A program made the translations under genes and the position numbers. The notes below the pieces were generated by a model that saw only the letters and a program-made list of their open reading frames with translations, did not search any database and was not told where the DNA came from. 51,203 bases of DNA from an uncultured Holophagaceae bacterium (GTDB taxonomy: Bacteria; Acidobacteriota; Holophagae; Holophagales; Holophagaceae): positions 1 to 51,203 of the forward strand of contig CAIOFF010000024.1 of NCBI GenBank assembly GCA_903857495.1. Direction: 5' to 3'. Position 1 is the stretch's first letter; each line of letters starts with the position of its first letter. Below are positions 46,079 through 51,203 of the stretch, piece after piece.

Positions 46079-47863
46079 CTACCAGAGGCCCAGGACCTTC
46101 CACCACAGGCCGCCGACGCCGACCCAGATGACGATGTTCACGACGCTGATCAGCAGCCCCATGCGCCACCAGGTGCCCAGCTCCACATAGCCCGTGCCGA
46201 AGAGCACCGGCGCCGGGCCGGTCCCGTAGTGGGTCATGCCCGCGAAGAGGTTGCTGAAGAAGGCCAGCACCAGCGCGGCCAGGACCGGCGGAGCGCCCGC
46301 GGCGATGGAGACGCCCAGGAAGGCCGCGTACATCGAAGCCACGTGCGCCGTGTTGCTGGCGAAGAAGTAGTGGCTGTAGAAGTAGACCAGGGCCAGCACC
46401 AGGAAGGCCACGATCCAGCCCTTGCCGGCCACCATGCCGCCCATGGACTTGCTGAACCAGGGCACCATGCCGAGCTTGTTGAGGAAGCTGGCCATCATCA
46501 CCAGGGCCGCGAACCACACGAGGGTGTCCCAGGCGCCGGTCTCGTTCTTGATGTCGTCCCAGTTGAGGACGCCCGTCAGCAGCAGCACCGCCAGGCCCGC
46601 GAGCGCGGCGGTGGTGGCGTTGAGGTCCCCCAGCTGCTTGGCAAAGATCCACAGCACCAGCAGCATCACGAAGACGCCGAGCATCATCCACTCCTGGCGC
46701 TTGATGGGACCCAGCTCGCGGAGGTGGCCCTTGGCCATCTCCACGGCCTCGGGGGTCTCCGTGATCTCCGGGCGCAGCAGCTTGTAGGCCAGGTAGGGCA
46801 CCACGATCAGGGCGATGAGCCCCGGCACCAGGGCCGCGAGCGCCCAGCCACCCCACGTAATGGTCACCTTCAGGTCCCCCGCCAGCTTCTGGGCCAGGGG
46901 GTTCGCGGCCATGGCCGTGAGGAACATGGCGCTGGTGATGCAGTTCACCTGGTAGGCCGTGAGCGTCAGGAAGGTGCCCATCTTCTTCGCGCTGGCGTCG
47001 CCCGGGTGGCTGCCATAGGCCCGGGCCAGGGAGGCCATGATGGGCATGACGATGCCCCCACCTCGGGCGGTGTTGCTGGGAATGGCCGGCGAGAGCACCA
47101 GGTCCGTGGCCGCCAGGCCGTAGCTGAGGCCCAGGGTCCGCCGACCCAGCAGCGCCATGAAGGAGTAGGCGATGCGGGCGCCAAGGCCGGTCTTGATGAA
47201 GCCCCGGGAGATGAAGAAGGCCAGCACGATGAGCCAGATGACCACGTCCATGAAGCCGCTCATGGAGTCCGTGATGCTGAGCGTGCCCGACAGCGCCGTC
47301 ACGGCTATGCCGATCATGGCCACGGCGCCCATGGGCAGGGCCTTCATGATGATGCCAGCGATGGTGGTGACGAAGATGGCGAAGAGGTGGAGACCCTTCA
47401 CCCAGTCGGCCTTGCGCTTGGCCTCGGCGTCCGCCTTGGCCTTCGCCTCCGCCTTGGCGTCGGCTTCGGCCTTTACCTTGGCGTCGGCCTCAGCCTTGGC
47501 CTTGGCCTCGGTCTCCACCTTGAGCCGGGCGTCCGCCTCGAGCTTCGCCTTTGCCGCCGCTTCGGCCTGGGCCTTTGTCGCAGGCTTGGTGGCAGTGGGC
47601 TTGGCGGGAACCGTAGCAACCGGCGCTGCGGCAGGCTTGGCCTCGGGCTTCGCAGCGGGCTTGGGGGCCGCCGGCGCCGCGGGCTTCCCGGCCGCCACCT
47701 GGCCGGCGAAGAGCTTCGCGTCGGGCACGGCCACCACGTTCGGCAGGCCGAAGTAGAGCACCAGCCCCAGGATCAGGGTGGCCAGAGTCGGCAGGGGGCG
47801 GGCCCCTTGCCAGCCCTGGGGGACACTGGCGACGGGCGTTTCGGGCACAGGGTTCGGGCTCAT
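46079..47863 (-). CDS. DASS-family (SLC13-like) dicarboxylate/Na+ symporter with a TolA-like insertion
   Basis: 594 aa versus about 470-490 for normal members. TM1 is [14 protein letters not shown] (about 28-41). Then comes a non-family segment, residues ~55-152 (nt about 47408-47698): first Pro/Ala/Lys-rich, then a long helix of [20 protein letters not shown] type that resembles TolA domain II. The carrier resumes at [28 protein letters not shown]. Motifs [73 protein letters not shown] and [22 protein letters not shown] are diagnostic of the malate/2-oxoglutarate/citrate/tartrate group; the SNT motifs bind substrate and cation. The frame is continuous. Neighbours are a Dcu carrier and a D-malate/tartrate dehydrogenase. 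Confidence 0.93.
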   Translation of the reverse strand: MSPNPVPETPVASVPQGWQGARPLPTLATLILGLVLYFGLPNVVAVPDAKLFAGQVAAGKPAAPAAPKPAAKPEAKPAAAPVATVPAKPTATKPATKAQAEAAAKAKLEADARLKVETEAKAKAEADAKVKAEADAKAEAKAKADAEAKRKADWVKGLHLFAIFVTTIAGIIMKALPMGAVAMIGIAVTALSGTLSITDSMSGFMDVVIWLIVLAFFISRGFIKTGLGARIAYSFMALLGRRTLGLSYGLAATDLVLSPAIPSNTARGGGIVMPIMASLARAYGSHPGDASAKKMGTFLTLTAYQVNCITSAMFLTAMAANPLAQKLAGDLKVTITWGGWALAALVPGLIALIVVPYLAYKLLRPEITETPEAVEMAKGHLRELGPIKRQEWMMLGVFVMLLVLWIFAKQLGDLNATTAALAGLAVLLLTGVLNWDDIKNETGAWDTLVWFAALVMMASFLNKLGMVPWFSKSMGGMVAGKGWIVAFLVLALVYFYSHYFFASNTAHVASMYAAFLGVSIAAGAPPVLAALVLAFFSNLFAGMTHYGTGPAPVLFGTGYVELGTWWRMGLLISVVNIVIWVGVGGLWWKVLGLW

Positions 47864-48002
47864 GGGGAGCCTCCAAAGGGTTTGATTTCGTGCGTAGTCT
47901 ACTCGTCAGTCAGATATTGTGAAGAGGCATCTTGATGCCCTTTTTCGACCCATTCATCATCTTAAAAAAATAAATGGTTGGTTTTTCCTGAGGAGGTTCA
48001 CC

Positions 48003-49058
48003 GTGCAGGATTTCAGGATCGCGGTCATTCCCGGCGACGGCATCGGCAAGGAGGTCGTGCCCGAAGGCATCCGGGTGCTGGAGGCCGCCGCCGCCAAGCA
48101 CGGCCTGCGCTTCCACTGGGAGGAGTTCCCCTGGAGCTGCGAGCAGTATCTCGAGACCGGCCGCATGATGCCCGAGGACGGCCTGGACCAGATCCGCCAC
48201 CACGATGCGATCTTCCTGGGCGCCGTCGGGTTCCCCGGGGTGCCGGACCACATCTCGCTCTGGGGCCTGCTCATCCCCATCCGCCGGGGCTTCCGCCAGT
48301 ACGCCAACCTGCGCCCCGTGAAGCTCATGCCCGGCGTGCCCTGCCCCCTGGCGGGCCGGCAGGTGGGCGACATCGACTTCATCGTCGTGCGGGAGAACAA
48401 CGAGGGCGAATACTCCAGCATCGGTGGGCGCCTCTACGAAGGCACGGACCAGGAGATGGCCGTGCAGCAGAGCGTCTTCACCCGCCAGGGCGTGGACCGC
48501 ATCCTAAAGGTGGCTTTCGACATCGCCCAGTCGCGGCCCAAGAAGCACCTGACCTCGGCCACCAAGTCCAACGGCATCGCCATCACCATGCCCTACTGGG
48601 ACGAGCGCGTGAAGGCCATGTCCGCCGCCTACCCTGAGGTGAAGGTGGACCAGTTCCATGTGGACATCCTCACGGCCCACTTCGTGCGAAACCCCCACTG
48701 GTTCGACGTGGTGGTGGGCTCCAACCTCTTCGGGGACATCCTCTCGGACCTTGGCCCCGCTTGCACGGGCACCATCGCCATCGCGCCCAGCGCAAACCTG
48801 AACCCCGAGCGGGAGTACCCCTCCATGTTCGAACCCGTCCACGGCTCGGCGCCGGACATCTACGGCAAGGGCATCGCCAACCCCATCGGCCAGATCTGGG
48901 CCGGGGCCATGATGCTCGACCACCTGGGCTGCCCCGAGGCCGGGGCCTCAGTCATGGCCGCCATCGAGAAGGTGCTGGCCACCGGTCCGCGCACCCCCGA
49001 CATGGGCGGCACCGCCAGCACCAAAGAGCTCGGCCAGGCCATCGCCGACGCAGTGTAG
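48003..49058 (+). CDS. D-malate / tartrate dehydrogenase (decarboxylating)
   Basis: 351 aa from GTG 48003, 7 nt after a strong AGGAGG. IMDH/IDH-fold enzyme: FRIAVIPGDGIGKEVVPEGIRVLEAAA, SLWGLLIPIRRGFRQYANLRPVKLMPGV (the R-x-R/N-L-R-P substrate loop in its TtuC/DmlA form), VVRENNEGEYSSIGGRLYEGTDQEMAVQQSVFTR, SATKSNGIAITMPYWDERV, VGSNLFGDILSDLGPACTGTIAIAPSANLNPE and EPVHGSAPDIYGKGIANPIG for NAD binding. These match D-malate and tartrate dehydrogenases rather than LeuB or Icd. It converts D-malate to pyruvate and CO2 or tartrate to oxaloglycolate. Diverges from the DASS gene. Probably works on acids imported by the nearby carriers. Confidence 0.9.
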   Translation: MQDFRIAVIPGDGIGKEVVPEGIRVLEAAAAKHGLRFHWEEFPWSCEQYLETGRMMPEDGLDQIRHHDAIFLGAVGFPGVPDHISLWGLLIPIRRGFRQYANLRPVKLMPGVPCPLAGRQVGDIDFIVVRENNEGEYSSIGGRLYEGTDQEMAVQQSVFTRQGVDRILKVAFDIAQSRPKKHLTSATKSNGIAITMPYWDERVKAMSAAYPEVKVDQFHVDILTAHFVRNPHWFDVVVGSNLFGDILSDLGPACTGTIAIAPSANLNPEREYPSMFEPVHGSAPDIYGKGIANPIGQIWAGAMMLDHLGCPEAGASVMAAIEKVLATGPRTPDMGGTASTKELGQAIADAV

Positions 49059-49059
49059 C

Positions 49060-49851
49060 TCAGGCCCGGCTGCGCCGCTTCTCCGCCTGCCAGGCGGCTT
49101 CCATCTCTTCCAGGGTGCGCTGCTCCCAGCCGCCGTGGGCGCGGGCGTCGTCCTCCACGGCCCGGAAGCGTCCCTTGAAGCGGACCATCTGGCGCCGCAG
49201 GGCGGCGTCGGGGTCCACGCCCTTCTTGCGCGCCCACTGCATCAGGCTGAAGAGCACATCACCGAACTCCTCCTCCACCCGCACGGGATCGGATTCCGCC
49301 TGCAGCTCGGCGACCTCTTCCTTCACCTTGTCCAGGACGCCCTCCAGATCCGGCCACTCGAAGCCCACCTTGGCGCAGCGGCGGCCGATCTCCAGGGCCT
49401 CATCCAGGGGCGACAGCGTGGCCGGGATGCCCTCCAGCAGCCGGGGCTCGGTGGCCGGGGTGTGGCCCCGCTCCTCGCGCTTGATGGCCGCCCAGTTGGT
49501 GAGCACCTCCTCGGCCCCCTCGACGGCCACCTGGGCGAAGACGTGCGGGTGGCGGCGGACCAGCTTCTCCACCACGGTCCGCTCCACGTCATGGAGATCC
49601 CAGGCGCCACGATCCTCGGCCAGCTGGGCATGGAAGGCGATCTGCAGGTAGAGGTCGCCCAGTTCCTCGCAGAGGTGGGCCTCGGTGACGCCTTCGCCCG
49701 GCCGGTGCTCCGCGAGCGCCTCGAGCACCTCCGCCGCCTCCTCGCGGAGGTAGCGGGCCAGGCTCTGGTGATCCTGCTTCAGGTCCCAGGGGCAGCCGGT
49801 CTCCGGGTGGCGGAGGGCGGCCATGACAGCGCGAAGGGTCGTGGGTTCCAT
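49060..49851 (-). CDS. mazG: Nucleoside triphosphate pyrophosphohydrolase MazG
   Basis: 263 aa, the full two-domain length. The N-terminal MazG core PETGCPWDLKQDHQSLARYLREEAAEVLEAL contains the first E-x-x-E pair, followed by HLCEELGDLYLQIAFHAQLAEDRGAW with the EELGD metal motif. The second MazG domain contains KVGFEWPDLEGVLDKVKEEVAELQAE and EEFGDVLFSLMQWARKKGVDPDAALR. MazG hydrolyses NTPs to NMP and pyrophosphate, removing non-canonical nucleotides or lowering ppGpp. Converges on the malate dehydrogenase with a 1-nt gap. Transcribed after the MerR-type gene with a 49-nt gap. Confidence 0.95.
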   Translation of the reverse strand: MEPTTLRAVMAALRHPETGCPWDLKQDHQSLARYLREEAAEVLEALAEHRPGEGVTEAHLCEELGDLYLQIAFHAQLAEDRGAWDLHDVERTVVEKLVRRHPHVFAQVAVEGAEEVLTNWAAIKREERGHTPATEPRLLEGIPATLSPLDEALEIGRRCAKVGFEWPDLEGVLDKVKEEVAELQAESDPVRVEEEFGDVLFSLMQWARKKGVDPDAALRRQMVRFKGRFRAVEDDARAHGGWEQRTLEEMEAAWQAEKRRSRA

Positions 49852-49900
49852 CCTCCGAGGTTACTCAGACTTGAGGATCCGCGGGGTCCGGAACGCAGGC

Positions 49901-50818
49901 TCAGGCCACCTTCACCACGTCCATGCGCTCGACCCCCTGGATCTTCCGGGTGCGGATCGCGCCCCGGCCGCCGACCAGCAGCCGGCAGTCCAGCGGGAGC
50001 CGCTCCTTGAGGTCCATGAGCAGGCGCCGGACCGATTCCCCGGTGGTCTGGGCCGACAGGGTCACCCCCACCACATCCACCCGCAGGATGCGGGCGGACT
50101 TGGCGATGTCGCTGATCGTCGTGTCCGGCCCCAGCAGGTTGGTGCGGGCGCCCTGCAAGGCATAGGCGAGGCCCGCGAGCAGCAGATCGAGGTTGCGGTT
50201 CTCCCCCGGCAGCGTGCAGAGCAACACCCGGCCCTGGCCCGCCAGCGAGTGGTAGTCCCGGCGCAAGCGGCGCAGGAGACCCTCCAGCATCCGGACGACC
50301 ATCGCTTCGTGCTCGGGCCGAATGGAGCCCTCGGCCCAGGCCAGGCTCACCCGGTCCACCAGGGGGATCACCAGCTGCTGGGTGAACTCCGTCCAGCCCA
50401 TCTGGCTCAGGCTCTCGACCAGCAGGCAGCGCATCCCATCGTGGTCCTCGGCGAGCACGGCTGCGAAGAGCGCATCCACCCGAGGGTTCGCCCGGGGCAG
50501 GAGCATCCCCTTGATCGTGGCTTCATCTGCGGAGACCACCTTGCTGGCCCGATGCCCCCGGGCCATGGCCTCGGCCATGAGCCGGAGCCGGTAGAGGTCC
50601 GCCATCCGGTAGCGCCGATGCCCCGAGGGCAGCCGCAGCGGCACCGGGAAGCCATAGCGGCGCTCCCAGACCCGGATGACGTCCACGGTCAGTCCGGTCT
50701 CCATGCAGACTTCCCCGATGCTCAGCAAGCGGGGCTTCATCATCAGAGGCGTCGACTCAAGGGGGGCAGCTTCCCCCAGGTCCAGCAAACCGGGCTTTGT
50801 CACGGTGGTGTCCCTCAA
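49901..50818 (-). CDS. MerR-type regulator with a B12-binding-like domain lacking the cobalt-ligating His
   Basis: 305 aa from TTG 50818 (MRDTTVTKPGLLD). An ATG at about 50743 (MMKPRLLSIGEV) would remove the first 25 residues and may be the true start. MerR HTH (about 30-100): LLSIGEVCMETGLTVDVIRVWERRYGFPVPLRLPSGHRRYRMADL. Helical cobalamin-lid region (about 120-200): RVSLAWAEGSIRPEHEAMVVRM keeps a Trp and Glu-His pair like the CarH W-x-EH motif, but the spacing is two residues shorter. Rossmann part: LLCTLPGENRNLDLLLAGLAYALQGARTNLLGP, where CarH-type proteins have GE-H-E-x-G; here His is Arg and Gly is Asp. So it has the CarH/LitR architecture without the base-off His ligand. Confidence 0.85.
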   Translation of the reverse strand: MRDTTVTKPGLLDLGEAAPLESTPLMMKPRLLSIGEVCMETGLTVDVIRVWERRYGFPVPLRLPSGHRRYRMADLYRLRLMAEAMARGHRASKVVSADEATIKGMLLPRANPRVDALFAAVLAEDHDGMRCLLVESLSQMGWTEFTQQLVIPLVDRVSLAWAEGSIRPEHEAMVVRMLEGLLRRLRRDYHSLAGQGRVLLCTLPGENRNLDLLLAGLAYALQGARTNLLGPDTTISDIAKSARILRVDVVGVTLSAQTTGESVRRLLMDLKERLPLDCRLLVGGRGAIRTRKIQGVERMDVVKVA

Positions 50819-51076
50819 AAATTTGTCTAATGAAAAATTTAAGAGATTCCGACGAAAACAGAATGCCCAATAATCTGGACAAACCGATAAAAATCAGCTC
50901 ACCAAGATCTGTTTTGAGTTCAATTAAGTTTTATTATTTTTAGCAAATATGACAAAAAGTTATTTATTTAACTTTAATAAAAATTTCCCCACCTTGAATG
51001 TTGTCCAGGTCCAAACCCTGTCAAATCACGTCAAAGTCACTGGTTTATAATTTTAATATTTATCACTAGTGTCCGG
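50819..51076. promoter_or_regulatory. AT-rich regulatory region upstream of the MerR-type gene
   Basis: 258 nt, much richer in A+T than the rest of the window, with no supportable gene. The heptamer TTGTCYA occurs three times: 50823-50829 (+, TTGTCTA), 50876-50882 (as TGGACAA, minus) and 51001-51007 (+, TTGTCCA). TCAAA direct repeats lie near 51022-51038. The heptamers are candidate operator half-sites for the adjacent MerR-type regulator; this is by position only. The region also separates the chromosome genes from an IS end. Confidence 0.4.
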
Positions 51077-51203
51077 TTAAAAGTCAAACAATGGCAGTTG
51101 TTTAGAGAAGCGGTCCTCGTGGATCTGGATTTCCTCCTTCGCAAAGGCCCGCCGTAGCTCGATTTTCTCGAAAACGGAGACCGACAGGATCTGTAGCAGC
51201 TGA
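51077..51203 (-). mobile_element. 3' end of an IS4-type transposase gene (partial, runs off the edge)
   Basis: On the minus strand 42 codons are visible up to TAA 51079-51077, encoding QLLQILSVSVFEKIEL... ending KQLPLFDF. This matches the C-terminus of IS4-family (DUF4372-bearing) transposases, which end 'LLQILSVtlFEK...L..QL.LF.l'. Just outside the stop, CTAGTGTCCGGTTAA (51066-51080) looks like the terminal inverted repeat end of such elements. The rest of the element lies to the right of the window, so intactness cannot be judged. A compositional break coincides with it. Confidence 0.75.

Noticed and set aside
44622-46856. Long minus-strand open frame opposite the dcu gene
   Set aside because: It spans two convergent genes and their terminator and shows no recognisable domain; His/Glu/Asp-rich composition marks it as an antisense artefact.
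46064-47935. Long plus-strand open frame opposite the DASS transporter
   Set aside because: It is a shadow of the transporter gene, rich in His/Gln/Gly with no domain pattern. The minus-strand frame has all family motifs.
1-51203. CRISPR array, prophage, restriction-modification or toxin-antitoxin system
   Set aside because: No regularly spaced direct repeats, phage structural genes, methylase or toxin motifs were seen on either strand. MazG here is the housekeeping NTP pyrophosphohydrolase, not part of a toxin pair.

Overview
The window is high-GC DNA (roughly two thirds G+C by eye) from a Gram-negative bacterium: lpxK, tatAC, a secretin, a TolQ-type protein and outer-membrane-style lipoprotein signals are all present. 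The gene complement (glcDEF, a pilMNOP-secretin-pseudopilin cluster, an AroD-AroE fusion, etfBA, a branched-chain amino-acid ABC transporter, Dcu and DASS carriers) suggests an Acidobacteriota genome of the Holophaga/Geothrix type. That assignment is inference from gene content; no rRNA is present to confirm it. Coding density is very high, with many 1-11 nt start/stop overlaps, so most genes lie in translationally coupled operons.

Layout. 1-~208: tail of a kinase-like gene running in from the left edge. 193-4229 (-): glycolate oxidase operon glcD-glcE-glcF. 4474-7595 (+): ruvA, a D-2-hydroxyacid dehydrogenase and a TPR protein. 7596-7930: AT-rich non-coding island. 7931-11440 (-): smc. 11697-17277 (+): type IV pilus / type II secretion-like operon (PilM-like, PilN, PilO, PilP, secretin, pseudopilin). 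17364-19236 (+): tRNA-Leu, rpsO with a structured leader, NUDIX hydrolase, YciO/YrdC protein. 19237-24603 (-): six-gene operon tolQ-like, polysaccharide deacetylase, yaaA, DUF309, nadB, secreted SHOCT protein. 24672-27212 (+): UDP-glucose dehydrogenase, tatA, tatC. 27213-27526: non-coding, with a long inverted repeat. 27527-28609 (-): murG. 28773-30527 (+): etfB, etfA. 30597-32646 (-): four small genes (DinB/DUF1569, 75-aa protein, cNMP-FHA protein, free-Met-sulfoxide reductase). 32671-38700 (+): lpxK, then livK, livH, a livM-livG fusion and livF. 38751-38825: tRNA-Gly. 38908-43038 (-): operon of a degenerate NtrC-type regulator, a MoxR ATPase, a RodZ-like protein and an uncharacterised 369-aa protein. 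43079-44479 (-): aroDE fusion. 44682-49058: C4-dicarboxylate region (Dcu transporter, DASS transporter with an unusual insertion, D-malate/tartrate dehydrogenase). 49060-50818 (-): mazG and a MerR/B12-fold regulator. 50819-51203: AT-rich DNA ending in the 3' end of an IS4-type transposase.

How the genes fit together. GlcDEF oxidises glycolate or a related 2-hydroxyacid, EtfAB carries flavin-level electrons, and the dicarboxylate carriers with malate/tartrate dehydrogenase feed C4 acids into central metabolism. This looks like an organic-acid-oxidising, probably respiratory lifestyle. The pilus/secretion operon, Tat system, LpxK, MurG, UDP-glucose dehydrogenase and deacetylase are envelope functions.

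No phage, CRISPR array or complete mobile element was seen. The most unusual items are: a DASS carrier with a ~100-residue TolA-like Ala/Lys/Glu insertion; an NtrC-family protein that has lost the Walker A lysine, Walker B acids and GAFTGA loop; a MerR/B12-fold regulator without the cobalt-binding His; a deacetylase gene with no ATG/GTG/TTG start; and two perfect palindromic terminators sharing the same outer arms, one of which includes the 3' end of a tRNA.
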